Shown here piece by piece: positions 35,401 to 47,736 of a stretch of DNA of 64,000 nucleotides. A program made the translations under genes and the position numbers. Position 1 is the stretch's first letter. Each line of letters starts with the position of its first letter. Under the pieces are notes generated by a model that ran no database searches, was not told the origin of the DNA, and was given only the letters and a program-made list of their open reading frames with translations. Origin of the DNA: Kappaphycus alvarezii (Eukaryota; Rhodophyta; Florideophyceae; Gigartinales; Solieriaceae); assembly GCA_002205965.3 (NCBI GenBank), contig NADL03000540.1, positions 62,001 to 126,000 of the forward strand. The letters run 5' to 3'.

Positions 35401-38400
35401 AAAGATATATGAATATGCTCTTCTCGGTCAGATTAGGTGGCTTGGTTTTACAATTATATAATTTCTTTGTGAATTAGAATTAATTTGGCAGAACAGCTTC
35501 TATATGTTGACAAATACGCTACAGATAGATTTTCACCGACTAGAAAAACATTTTCTAGGGAAACGACCGCCGCAAAAGATTACATCTTCGTTCAAATTAT
35601 ATCTCCTACGAATCGAGAAGAAAACCCTATTGTGATGAAATGAAACGCCTTCTCTTAAAATATGGATTTAATGCAAGTCTTCATTATACTCGTCTACGCT
35701 ATGCGTTTTTATTTAAATGCGACCTAATTTATCAAACTCGTTATCAGTATTATCTAAATTATGAATGATCATTTCAAAAAGATAAAATTTTTCTGCAGCA
35801 GAAAAGCTTCATACAATATGCTTCGTATTATATAAATAAAACGAATGACCGTAAGTATTTTAAAAGAACAGAAAAGATTACTAAAAGAACCCTTTGGGAA
35901 AATATCAGTCATCCAGAATGGCAATTTCAAAGCTACATAATGAAATTTCTTGTAAAGTACTTTTTTTCATATTTCAAAAAATATAAGTTCCAGATCTGAT
36001 AAGTATCTATTCTTTGGAGAAAATACCAGCAATGAGCAAAAATTATTAAATATGCCTCTAGAATTGAGTTCAAACTGTTAATTTACTTTACTTAAGACAA
36101 TTCAAACACATTTAGTTATCCAAGTAGCAACTTCTATATTAAATGAGATTCAGATTTGGAGCACGATAAAATGGGGAAGCAGATTTAGTTCCAATAATGA
36201 AAATAATGCTGCCCAATTACTCATTACAAGGCAAAATTATATCCGATTTTGTAAAGAAATGATATAATGTGGAATTAATTTAGCAACATCTTTTTACTTT
36301 GTGAATGAAAACCCATCCTAAGGATAACAAACTGACAGCTTATCGGTTTAACATTAAAAGATCCTTGGAGAAAATTTCAGAAATCAATTCCATGCTTACC
36401 GTGCAATCTTTTTCTTCCGGAACTTTAAAATGTGTCTGAGATACATTTGTGAACTTCCTGGTCTCTCCATACTTTATATACCACAAGCCTTGAGGCATTA
36501 TTTTTTAAACGTGCAATTTTCAAAATCAAGCGTTCAAATCGAAACAAGGAGATTTAGAGAGAGCGGTCGCACTGATAAAAAGTTGTTAGAAGACTCCGCA
36601 TTTATCACCAAAATTGCCTTGTCTTCTATTTTAGAAGTAAAAAGTAATTTATCTAGCCAGAATATTCTACTGGATAGCTTCTCTAAATACTGATGGGAGA
36701 AGTTATAAAATGGTAATACTTCCTTCATCCTTACTTCTTCATTTTTTACTCTTTACGGAATTTTTATGTAAATTTTTCTCACATTGAAGAGAGAATTTCG
36801 AATAAAAAATCGAAATGTGTTAAAAGCGAAGCGGAAGAATAATAATTACACAGAAACAATATAAAATTGAAGAAAGTTCAGATGTTAATAGATTCCGTCC
36901 CCTTGAAGTCTGTGGGCTACAAATAAAATTTCAATTTAAAATTAAGTTTGCAAAACTCCAATATTCCTCTGAGTGTGTAAAGGCATTTTCATAACTCTTG
37001 ATCCACTGAAGATCGCACGAGCTCCTCTAGATTCAACTACGTATTTTCATTTATCATAATGTGTCATTTATACGCAAAATGAAATAGTCAGTTTACACTA
37101 TGTTCTTTCTGGCCTGTTCCAATAGTCATTCCTTTGTCATCCTCTTGAAATATGAAAAATTAACAAAAAGAGGAGGAATGGCATTTTGAAATAGTTTAGG
37201 CTCGGTAAACCTCTCTTCGCCAGATGCTAAAGAGAATTATATTTCGTCTATCAGTATCTACTGGCTGGTTTTGTGTTATAGCATTCATTGATTAGAAACC
37301 CGAATAAATATGTAGTGAAAACTGAAGAAAATTCCAGAAAATTTGCATTAATCATAGTAACATATGATGGCAATTTGACGACAGGTTCTCTAAAAATGAA
37401 TAGCTTAGTGGTAACTGAACTAAAAGATGGCGCGGGCGCTGATTTTACTCTCCCTTTTCAAAGGAGCATACCTAATGACTTATTTCATAATTCTTTGCGA
37501 ATGATGATTAAATGGGGTTCCGATATAGTTCTCAAAAACTATTTTATGATGTAATTTACAACAGCTGTTAGTACTATAGAATTCGCTGGGAAACTGTGAA
37601 ACATTTTGTATAAAAACTATCAATGCTTATCTCACCAGCTTAGGACGGTACAAAATATAGAGAATGAAGCACTTAAAAGGTATTTAAGTTTTTAGAAAAG
37701 AGACATATATCAGATTAAAAGATATTCGATGAAGAAGGGGCAATTTTGCGACTCGCATAGAATTTATGAATCAAACCTTCAAAACTTGAAAAAAGTAATC
37801 GGCTCCATTATCATCTAATTAGATTTTTGTCCAAATTCGCGGTATATATAATATACTGCACCCGTCTAAATGCCGAGGTTAGCCACTACTGTAAAACTTA
37901 AATTCTTGTATGGTTTTCAACTGTAAACTTTATTTCATTCTAAACTTTTATGGACTTTTGATCAACGCAGTACAAATGAAACATATTTTGATATTCGAGA
38001 ATGTAATGTGAAATTAGTTATTCGAGATATATTTTTCCAAAATAACTGGCAACTTTATTTTAAATGTAGGGTATTCAAATCTTGTAAGTTAATTTTTATC
38101 TTCTTTATTCCTATATTAAACTTCATATCGCTCAAATAGTTGTACCCTTATGCGCTACATTTCCCCCAAATATCTAATCCTACTATCAAGTGCATTAGAC
38201 AAAGATCAAGAGGTATCCCGATTCTCGCTAAAATAAGTGACTGTTGGGATGCTTATTACGTGACGATAGAGCTCAAATTCATCGATTTCAATAGTCTTTT
38301 TAAACTACCGGTCCTTTTTTGTTATTTTCTGAACTTCTTAGGTTGTACGGGGTCTTTTGATATCGTTTCCTTATTTTACCCTTTTTAATTAAAAAATGAT

Positions 38401-39698
38401 TTTTTCCGATTTTTGCAGCTATTTAATATTTCATTTCGGGAAACAGGTATGATTCATTCATTGGTGAATGAATTTTAATGAGCTTTTGTTATCTAATAAT
38501 ATTACAGATGTCGTACAGTTCACAAAGTAATGCGTATTATGGGAACACTTTCGGCTTCTCTCATTAAACAAAACAATCGAAACGGATACATATGGACATG
38601 TTTCTATATTACTCAATGTAGGAATTAATCGCACAGATCTTTAAAATCGTCAATGTACTGATTTACTAAATTAAATCTGGTTTTGTGACATGCATTGAAT
38701 TGACCGTTTCATGTTGACCCATTGCTATCCAGTCGTGTTTTGAGTCAAATGTTTCCACATGGGCATGAATATCTTGTCCTTCAGTTACTATATATCTAAT
38801 CGCGTGGGCAGTAGTCTTAAGGAATATAAATATGAAGATAACTAAATAAGAATTGAGAGTTTTCAGGATATAATTCGGAACATTTATATATGTTTCGTTC
38901 TAAAAAATAAGATACGAAACCAGTCCAACAAATAATCCACTTATTATATCATCCTACCAAAGTAAGCATCACTAAAAGAATGTGGATATTAGTATCGACG
39001 TCGTAATTTTTCAATATCTAGAATTATTGCAGCCTAAAACTACGAACGAAGTTGAAATCGAGATAGTTCAAACGTTATGCGTAAGCTAAAACAGTACTCT
39101 ACGGTATTTATGCTAATAAATGAGCCTCGTCTCGATTGAAAGTTTTTTTTTTGCAGATTAATATCAATTGATCTCGAGTAGAAGCATAGAAAAATTTAAA
39201 AGGCCTTTTAACGAATAACATGGGTCCTAAGCAGTATCCAGACTGTAAATATCATATTAATGTCACCGTGGAAAAACTTAAATATTAGGAAACGCATTAT
39301 AAACAAGGTAGACGAAACCTTCTGCTACGTTCGCCACAAAATTGTAGCCTAAGAATTAATTTTAGGGTTGCACGTACAACCCTCGCATTAAAATTTCCCA
39401 ATAAATCAGGTAATTAATACGGTACTAGTTATTACGGAGGGTACAGGTAACGAAGTAAACGACTTTGCAAAGATCTAGGATCCTCCGTAAATCATCTAAT
39501 TGTTTAAGTACTTCTACAATGCAGTTATTAGCTTTCTTCAGGCGCTTTATGACAGTATTTTATCCTGCTAATTGGCTTTTAATAACCTTTCCACAATTAT
39601 AGAAGATTATTAGTACCTTAATTGGAAAATTATGGGTGAATATGAAAAGGGTGTTGAACATGGCTTTGATCTGCAACTCCGAACAAATCACGCAGTCA

Positions 39699-39899
39699 CG
39701 GCTGCATCGGCTGTATCGGTTGACTGCAAGCACCTTTTATGATGGTCACGTAGGCATCTTACCGTTCTACACCCTATACTCGCTGCCGCGGCTGCATATG
39801 CTGACTGTAAGCTCCCGAGATGATGACCACGTAGCAGTCGTACCGTTTGCGCAAGGGGACTTGGGTTACGATCAAGACCGATTCGACAGGGCTATATAA
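39699..39899 (+). promoter_or_regulatory. Promoter-like island: duplicated upstream block and TATA box
   Basis: Two imperfect direct copies of a 60-70-base block start with CGGCTGCAT at 39699 and 39789 and share GATGnnCACGTAG and TACCGTT words. A TATATAA box at 39893-39899 and a pyrimidine-rich leader follow. This looks like an LTR U3 region or a gene promoter with duplicated enhancer. No credible coding frame follows (the frame at 39985-40290 is Ser/Phe/Leu-rich). It stands at the border of the AT-rich desert. Confidence 0.4.
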
Positions 39900-40599
39900 T
39901 CGCCAACTTGGAAACCCCTAGCGCAACTCCTGGTTTCTCAAATAGTCGCTCTTTCTCCCGCTTCCCGCCCTCCATTCATCCTTATTGGCTCAATCACAAC
40001 TCATCCTTATTCTTCGTTTCATTTTTTTTATTTCATTGAGTCTTTCTTTTCTGTTACACGTGTCGAATCAAAATTTTGCGTCCTTCGGTCGCTCATTACA
40101 TTGTGATTTCAATTATCTCGTGCCACTCGGATATTTCGGTTCCTCTTTCATGTCATATCATACTTCGCACCGTTACCGCTCTCTACTTTCAGGTTCGCTT
40201 GCAGGAGTATCGCTTCCGCAACACGTCAACTGGACAAGAAGTAAGCTTCCGCACGACAGAAATCTGTTACGAGGGTGGGATTTAGCGTGAAATTCATGCT
40301 ACAGAGACGGGCCAAACGGCCCGAGACAGGTGGAGGGACCTGCTAACGTCCAAATCCACCATCTGCGAGAAGGATGGACACCTCAAGATAACTGTCACAT
40401 CTCGTGAACATATGGACTGACGATACCTCAATTTTTAGCGTGATTCGGGATGGGACGCTCGCACCCTAACCATCTCATGAAAGTCGTCTGATGAAAGTCG
40501 TCTCTTCCTAATGTTAGCCCAAGTAATCCCCTTAGATTTATTACCCCTTTCAAGGCAGTTACTGACGACCGACGATGCAGCGAGAACGCGGGGTATATT

Positions 40600-41950
40600 A
40601 TATGTCATGAATTAGCTGTTTTATCTTTAGTTAAACTAGTAAGTGTGTTTGTGTTTCTCAATGTTTAATTCAGCGTAGAAATTTACACCTATACGCATTT
40701 TTGCATCCAAGTCCAGAATGATTTTACGGTCTTACAAAATCATAAAATACAATTTGGGACTCAAACGAGAGGAAAAGAAAAATAGCCTTGTTATGTATTG
40801 GTAATTATACCATAGACGAGGCTTTAAATGCTTGTAACTGTCGTCTTCAAACGCAGTGATATGCTAGGGGTAACTAGTCACTCTTAGAATGGTGAATAAT
40901 AAAGCATCCCAGTTCGAGTTAAAATACAGCCTGCAACATCCATTTATTGGGTTTCAAACTAAAATAATTAGTATGCGGCTAGAATAACAATCTCATACCC
41001 GTCCGGCTAAAAGAGAAATTCAGTCGAAAACATGATTGATAGTGCACATTAGTTTTAGGTAGACCAAATTGGGAATGAGGAGTTAGAAAAAGCTGACAAA
41101 ATTTGTTACACAGACAATTGGATAAGTCAAAGAGTAAAATGTGGCCCGATTATTTACTCTTTTGCTATTTTAGACTTCAACATGTCTTTTCATGATTGTT
41201 CCACACGAGGAGCCGAAATATTCTAAATCTATCAATTCTAGCAAACATCCGAAAATTCAGAAAATACCTGTACATTTCATCCCAACTTTTGAGGCCCTGC
41301 ACTATTTTAAACCCTGAAATTCCTAACTAAATGACTTGCGTTTATTAGAAACTCTAAAATTGTAGCTTTATGTTTCAAGATATGCGGCAGATGTATGTAT
41401 CGACTTATGTTCTCTCAGAAACTCTTAAAATGATATTCAAAAATTAAATTATTTAACCTGAAGCCAAAAACTCTCCCTATACTTCCTTTGAGGGCATAGG
41501 AATTTTTAGTATTTTGTTCTATTTTTAATTTTTCAATTTAATTTATTTGAGATGTAAAAAACAATTTTGCTAAATTGATAAATAAATAGTATACACAGGA
41601 GCCATTAAGAGCATATCTAATTTTCCTTCATTTTATTGATTATATCATTTTCTTCATTTCGTACACAGTTTTTCAGGAATTAAACTTGGTATATTTTACG
41701 CATTAAGCAAAATAAATGAGAAATAGATATGAGAAATGGAGGCAACTTACAACTTCAGCAACAATTTCAGAATTTCAGAAGAAAGTATTTCTCTTGAATC
41801 TTTAAACAAAATTAGTGACTTGAAAAATACATACGCGCCAAAATTTACTGTGCTCACCACCCCTCCTACTGTAACACAAATTCCCTCACCTTACCTCACT
41901 ACCCAGCTTCCCTCACACTGTCTACCTTTCCACGTCAACTTTGCCTGTGT
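40600..41950. other. AT-rich intergenic region
   Basis: No open frame of interest is seen. The last 100 bases become C-rich and form the left flank of the Harbinger transposase gene. Confidence 0.5.
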
Positions 41951-41959
41951 GACTTGAGC

Positions 41960-43155
41960 ATGTCGCTTGGTCGCCAGAAGGATCATACCCAACATGTAGT
42001 CGCCGAACGTATGGCAAGGTGCGCAGCGCTTATGCCAGGCATCTTAAAGAAGAGTCGGGAAGAACCTCGTTCCGTCCTCGCGTCCAACTACTTCCTGCTC
42101 TTTCTGGTTGGCCACCTCCAGTTGCAAGTCGAAGAATATGATAAGCAAACTTCATCGATCACAGTGTATTGGTATGACCACATTCGAAGACCACCACTAT
42201 CCCACGTTGACCAACGAAAGCATGCTGCGGATTTTCCGCTTCGGCCACGAAGACATGGAAACGATCGCTCCCTTCATTGCGTGGCCTGTTGGGCGGCGAC
42301 GCACAATCTGTAACCGTTACAGTGTGACACCTCTGTTGGTGGCGTACGTTGTTTTGCGTCGGCTGGCGACGCCAGGCCTCTGGCGAGATCTGGAATATTT
42401 GTTTCGGCTGCACTACTCGCAGTTGTCTGAGGTGTTTTGGAAAGTGCTGAAATGGTTTGTAGCGCAGAGGGTTGAGCTGATGATGCAGTACATCCACAAA
42501 CCGTTTTGGAAGACGAGGTATGCTCTTTATGCCGAAGCGGAAAAGCAGAAGAGCAACTGTTTGGACAACTTGGTTAGCTTCCTGGACGGCACGAACATAT
42601 CAATAGCGAGGCCTAGTGTTAGGGAGTTGAACCAGCGTGTTATGTACAGCGGTCATAAGAGGAAACATACGATTAAGTTCCAAGTTCTCATCACGCCTTG
42701 CGGGTTGGCAATGCATCTCGAGGTCCCATCGATGGGTGTCGCCACGACTGGACACTTTAAAAAAGGAGCGGTTTGGAAGCATGTATGGAAGAGGCATTCA
42801 ATCACGAGGAAGTACAGTATGTGGCGTATGGAGATTCAGGATACAGCGCCCCCCGTTTCTGTTTGTCATGTTCAGTGGGTTGAACATGCCCCGGGATCAA
42901 CGATTGTTCAAAAACGCGATGGCTAAGAGCAGGGTAACTGTGGAATGGTTTTTCAGAAAGTTCAAGAGGTACTGGACCTACAATGATCTGAAGCGAGCCA
43001 TGCCCATCAAGGAGCCTGCGGTGGCGACCATCTACATTGCCGCCGTGCTACTAACCAATGCACGCAACTGCATCCATCCCAAAAACATTGCGCTGTACTT
43101 TAAGTGCGCACCGCTGTCCCTTGTAGTATACGCGAACCATTTTAGTGTGAAGTAA
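41960..43155 (+). pseudogene. Harbinger transposase (HARBI1-like nuclease, DDE_Tnp_4), frameshifted
   Basis: About 398 codons from ATG 41960 to TAA 43153-43155. The fold is that of HARBI1-like nucleases. The three catalytic residues are present: Asp in FLDGTN (codon 42585-42587), Asp in YGDSGY (42833-42835) and Glu in RVTVEWFF (42943-42945). The Y.GHKRKH.IKFQVL block follows the first Asp, as usual. The N-terminal part (ARCAALMPGILKKS) and the helical LLVAYVVLRRLATPG region also fit. The frame changes three times, near 42165, near 42800 and near 42880, which makes it a pseudogene. The DDE triad survives, so it is not very old. Transposase normally cuts and joins DNA in the nucleus together with the second protein. 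Confidence 0.8.
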
Positions 43156-43323
43156 GGGGGATGTGGAGTCGCAGACACCAGTGGGGTTTTAAGGGCGACT
43201 TCTCGGCAAGAGGGTCCGGAACGGACCTGGTGGTCCCTGGAGACGGTATTTCACTTGCATTCCCGCTGTGTGCGAACCTTCTTTGTAAAGTAAACGAACC
43301 TTTACTCGAAGCCGTTTTTTTGA

Positions 43324-44175
43324 TTACTCCGCTCTCCCCTTCTTAAGAAGCACCTCTAGCAGACCCAGCACAGCGTTGATCTGCTCTTCATTCTGATTTA
43401 TCACACACTCCATCGTTACGGGATAGGAGGTGAGCTCGTCAGCGCGTGCCTTGCGCTCCGCCTCGCGCGCCTTGTCGTCACGCTCCATCTTTTCACGCTC
43501 AAGCCCAAGGCGCTTCTCCTCGAGGCTGAAAAGTGCGCTATCCGATTCGGGAATAGCAGTTCCGATGGTGTGCATACCATCACCGACGTTAACGCGACGC
43601 TGTTTTGTCGGCTTGATGACCTCCTCCGAACTTCCTTTTCCTTCGCTACTCTCACTGCCTCGCAGCATACACGTGACGAGCTCTTGACCAGCAGCAACCT
43701 TCTTCGCCTCCTGTTCGCTCCTTTCCCGCGCCATTCCAATGTTGAATGTCTTCATGTCCTTCTTCGCTTCCCACAAGTCCCTAAGCACTTCATCCAACTC
43801 TCCAATCTCCCCGCCTACCCCTGACAAGACCTGGTCCCTACTATCGCGCTTGCTGAAGTCGTCAAGAAGCTTCCTAATGCGGTCCTGAATGTTTTTACCG
43901 GTCTGATTTTGTCCTTAAAACTTGGGTTCGCGTTCCTTCTCAGCTGAGTCCTCGAATCGCGCAAGGGTCTCGCCATGGGCGCAACGTGGGCTTCTGTCGC
44001 ACCAACCTCTTGCGCGATGATCAGGTCTCCCGCTGGGGCAAACTTTGACTTGCAGCCGCTCTTGCTTGGCTTCGCGACGTATCCATCTAGAATAACCGCG
44101 ACTTAGGTGACTTCTGCCTGCGCTGAAGAAGGGAAGGGAGTAAGCTCGTTCTCAGAATGAAGGAACTCAGCCATG
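43324..44175 (-). pseudogene. Harbinger second protein (Myb-like / coiled-coil partner), frameshifted
   Basis: The intact C-terminal 167 codons (43324-43827) are rich in Glu, Lys and Arg, with a long charged helix SLEEKRLGLEREKMERDDKA and a Leu-rich end, AVLGLLEVLLKKG. Upstream on the minus strand the sequence is protein-like in shifted frames: MAEFLHSENELTPFPSSAQA at 44175, then KSKFAPAGDLIIAQEVGATE, then IRKLLDDFSKRDS. This matches the DNA-binding accessory protein of PIF/Harbinger elements, which carries a Myb/trihelix-type domain and brings the transposase to the nucleus. At least two frame changes are needed. The Myb helix itself is inferred and not clearly seen. Confidence 0.6.
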
Positions 44176-45735
44176 GCGGGAAGGAGAGGGTAGAGGGGAG
44201 ATCGGAGAAGGGAGATAGGAGAGGGGAGACGAGAAAGGGGAGATGGGATAGATTGAGTGTTTGTAGGGTTAAATTGGCGCAGCACATCTCCACATACCAT
44301 TCCCATTTATCCCTACTTCGCGCCATTCCATTTACGAAACCATTTCACAAATGGGCCATATTTCAGGATATTTTTGACCGTTCATTTCTGAAATTCAGGA
44401 ACCAAGTGCTGACATGTACACCTATTGCTGAAAAACTCTGAAAAGCAATTTTAATATTTGTTGCTTAAAGATTATATTAGCGAAAAAACCTAAGCAAATA
44501 CCCTTTCTTTGAACCGCTATTACGTCGAAGCATAGGTCAGAAGCGCCTATGGAGCGCTTTAAACTTGGATTTCTGCGTACTTGAGATTGTGATTTACTTA
44601 TCCTTTGTGCCCTGAGAGAGAGATATCCTCTGTACTCAAGTTAGATTGTTACGAATTCAAAAAAAATGTATACATGCAAGGAATGGTAATAAAAGTATCT
44701 AAAGTTCATAGTTTAGTCACGATAAAAACATCTGGGAAAAGCAGTATTGCGCAAGAGGATTTATTCGCATTTTGCTTAACAGATTGAACCGCACTGCTCA
44801 TTTTACTTCGTATGATGTGTAAATCGATTGGGTCGGAAAAATTATGGCATCCCATCTAGTATATTTAAGAACGGAAAGTAGCGTAGTTTGCTCTACAGTT
44901 TGTTAACTTATATGGAAAAAGAACAGTTTCTAATCAGAACATATTCGTGCTCTATTCTTTCTACTATTTACACTCCCAGTAATAGCATTACACTTAAATT
45001 ACAGAAGTTTTCCTCCTGTCCCTATATACTGGGACAGAATTCTGTGTTGCCAATGGCATATTACTGACTCCGGGATTCTGATTTCTATTATTATCATGTT
45101 TCTGCCAGAGGACCGAAAATTATACCAGAATCTAAACCGGCTGGGAAACAGAAACAGCCCAGGCTTGCTACTACGCATATATTTGAACATAAGGCAGAAT
45201 ACGGGGTCATTTCATTGATGAAAGGTTCACGAAGGCACATTGGGAAGCTATTTTAATAGCAAACGAACAATAGCGAACCCAGTAAGGGGTTAAATAAAGA
45301 GATTGCGTTAAATGGTTTGGACATTTTGAACCAAATTGGCAATATTGTACTTCAAATTACTGTGCGTTGTTCAGATCAATATTTTTATTCTAGAGAAAAT
45401 GTTATAAAAAAAGTTATTGTGCTTTTGTGGTATCTTTGATTTTCTCTCAGCCCATCTTTATGATTAGTAAAGCAAAGAAACTTTTGCTTGAACCGCGTAT
45501 CATCTAAAAGCCACTTATTTTAGAGGTCGTAAAACTTCCAATTTTTCAACAGTGACCTCTACTAGCAATTTATGGGATGAATCTATGTAGTCACTTCTAT
45601 GTGGGGGAATTGTTTTGTGTATATCGCAACTTTGATACTGTCGGTTTTGTGTTCATCACATATTATACAAGTAGCTGGAAAAGAATCCCTCCCACGACCA
45701 TTTAAAAACCCAATATGGATTTTAATATGTTTTCT

Positions 45736-45778
45736 GTCAGGTTATTTTAATTTGTGGGAGATGTGGTCAGTTGTGCCC
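45736..45778 (+). repeat. Dispersed repeat, GYFNxWK family, copy 2
   Basis: GGTTATTTTAATTTGTGGGA and the following GATGTGGTCAGTTGT match the copies at 2797-2870 and 58265-58352 (inverted) and 55036-55112. In frame it reads GYFNLWEMWSVV followed by a stop. Confidence 0.55.
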
Positions 45779-46444
45779 TGAGTTTAATAACAATTCCTGT
45801 GAATAACCCTGTGTTTCTAGCTGAACCATAGAGAAGATTCTAATCAGCAACAAACGAAAAGAGGAGGAACTAAAATTCAAGATATGTCTTTCCTGGGATA
45901 GCTCGCATATGCATTGTTGAGAAAATGAACGTGAAATGAAAATGGGGAAGATGTAGAAATATTTTGAACTTCAGGCAGAGTATATTTCTTGCAAATTGTG
46001 TCTTTGTGAATATCTTCATGTTTGAACAAATATTTTGAGAAAACAGGCGAAAGAAAAGCTTTAAATTTTAAAAATATGACACCTTTTATGGCCAAACGCA
46101 TAAATAAGTAATTTTGTAGTGCATTATCTTACTTCTACAGCCAGTTAATGTAATTTCACATTGTTTCGTCTCACATTAGAAAATCGTCTTGGGGTATGAC
46201 TGAGTCCTCAGCGATCCATTTTGCAATGCTGGAGTGAGGTCTTCTGCCTAGACATGTCAACTGCGCACACTGAGACGTCATGTCTTTGGTCTTCAATCTT
46301 TTGGCAGGTTGGGATGTTCCCGTACTATAGTAGCCAACTTCTGATGGTCAAAACTACTTTCAGATTCACTTCATACGATTTCTATCAACTTATAGTAGAA
46401 ATGGGAGATGATGGGGTAGTTTAATTCGTTGCCTGACACTTCTA

Positions 46445-46499
46445 GCGGGGGAATGTAAACGATTCCCCCCGTATAGTAGAAAGCTGTTTTCGAAAACAG
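46445..46499. repeat. Two adjacent hairpins
   Basis: GCGGGGGAAT / ATTCCCCCCG (46445-46471, 7-base loop) and the perfect palindrome CTGTTTTCGAAAACAG (46484-46499). Function unknown. Confidence 0.5.
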
Positions 46500-47268
46500 T
46501 ATTGTTTGGTGGTGATCAATTACTTTGCAGTTTATAACACAAACATTTTCGGTGCAAATGAATTTTTGACTTTGCGAGTGCTGTGGTCTATGCAATCAGA
46601 ATTCAGTGCAATCACTCGGTTTTGAGTATCTCCAATACTTGAAAACTGAGATTCTTAGACAGAAATCTTGGCCTTTACATGTTGAAGACTTCTGGTGACA
46701 TCTTTATCGTTTAATAATTAAAAGATTGGCTCATGGCTATCCCACTTAGCAGAAACTAAAATTTTTCCATGTCATGCCTTATGATACGCAAGGTATCTCC
46801 ATAATGGCCGTCGAAGGGAAATGATCTGTTCTGGATTACCATAGCGACTTTGTGTAATTATAAGGGTTGCATTAAGTGATGTTAAGCTTGCAAGAAGCTT
46901 TTTCGGATGTTATTTTGCACTTGAATGAGAATAACTAAGGCTCTTCGTCCGCTGAAAACATAATGGGTATACACGAATATGAAACCATGTTTAGGTCCTA
47001 AACATCAACCGGATAGATATTTCCGCCTCTTCTGATGCTTCAGTAGTTTCCTTTAATTCCAATTCATATTAATCAACATCATCAAACAACAAATTTTCTC
47101 TAAAAACTATCATTCAGTTGCAATCAATCTCGGGCAGCCGCTGAAAACCTTGTAATATGTTTTCAATTTAAAGTTTTACTGCGTAAATTATGTGGGTTAA
47201 GTATATATCTCTAAGCAAAGCATCTTTCAGATGACTAAAAGGAAGTTATTACGCTTCCAGACTGGATA

Positions 47269-47568
47269 CTACTGGCGACGAGATTGATGCAGCACCGAGG
47301 ACGAGCGACCTTGATGAAAACCATGCAGCGCCGCTTTGTATCGCCGTTCGAAAAGCAACTCAATCTTTGCGTGCCATTCCCGCTTCGTCCAACATGCCCC
47401 GGTGGCACGGGGTGGCGGTATTGTTGACACGGATATCGACAGGATAAGTGCAGCGAGAGCACAGCGGTCGCGACATGTCGATTTGTAGGGGAAACGGGCT
47501 AAACGGTTGAAGTGACCGGGCCCGCTCTCGACGACATGTCGCACGGGGCGGGCGCTGAGAGCGGCCAA
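47269..47568 (-). CDS. Possible coding remnant (weak)
   Basis: A 99-codon minus-strand frame whose second half, TGACWTKREWHAKIELLFER followed by RYKAALHGFHQ, is protein-like. It stands in a GC-rich block that starts sharply at 47230 after AT-rich DNA. No family is recognised. It could be part of a mobile element. Confidence 0.2.
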   Translation of the reverse strand: MAALSARPVRHVVESGPGHFNRLARFPYKSTCRDRCALAALILSISVSTIPPPRATGACWTKREWHAKIELLFERRYKAALHGFHQGRSSSVLHQSRRQ

Positions 47569-47736
47569 ATTTTGATCAAGCCTCGCATTGGTTTGGTTGA
47601 GTTCGGAGTTCGAGGCTTTGCTTTCGGACAGGGGGTTAATGGGGCGTTTTTATTGTCAAGGATCAATAGCACAGTACTGTAGGTGCTGTTGAGCTAGAGA
47701 TTACGGAGACGAGGCCTACTTTGGTTAGCGACTGAC

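Larger units (their letters stand above)
19900..39620. other. AT-rich gene desert, about 20 kb
   Basis: Visibly AT-rich on both strands, with no open frame above about 100 codons and none that looks like a protein. Short frames here are the size expected by chance. Apart from the C-rich island at 23.4-23.95 kb and a 17-bp tandem repeat at 29462-29495, I see no structure: no satellite array, no organelle gene, no RNA gene. It may be a heavily decayed repeat layer or a heterochromatic block. Confidence 0.6.
41960..44175. mobile_element. PIF/Harbinger-type DNA transposon, two convergent genes
   Basis: A DDE transposase on the plus strand (41960-43155) and a second protein on the minus strand (43324-44175) face each other with about 170 bases between them. 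This two-gene layout is standard for PIF/Harbinger. Both genes are frameshifted, so the copy is inactive. I did not find terminal inverted repeats or a 3-bp target duplication, so the true ends lie outside the stated limits, somewhere between about 41.7 and 44.45 kb. The GC-rich element stands out from its AT-rich surroundings. Confidence 0.75.
44450..47230. other. AT-rich region without genes
   Basis: No frame above 80 codons is seen. It contains one GYFNxWK repeat (45736-45778) and two neighbouring hairpins (46445-46499). Confidence 0.5.

Noticed and set aside
19900-39620. Organelle DNA insertion as explanation for the AT-rich block
   Set aside because: No plastid or mitochondrial gene, tRNA or rRNA could be read in either strand, and the open frames are short.
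39985-40290. 101-codon frame after the promoter-like island
   Set aside because: It starts in a pyrimidine-rich leader and is dominated by Leu, Phe and Ser because of that composition. An overlapping frame exists and no domain is seen.
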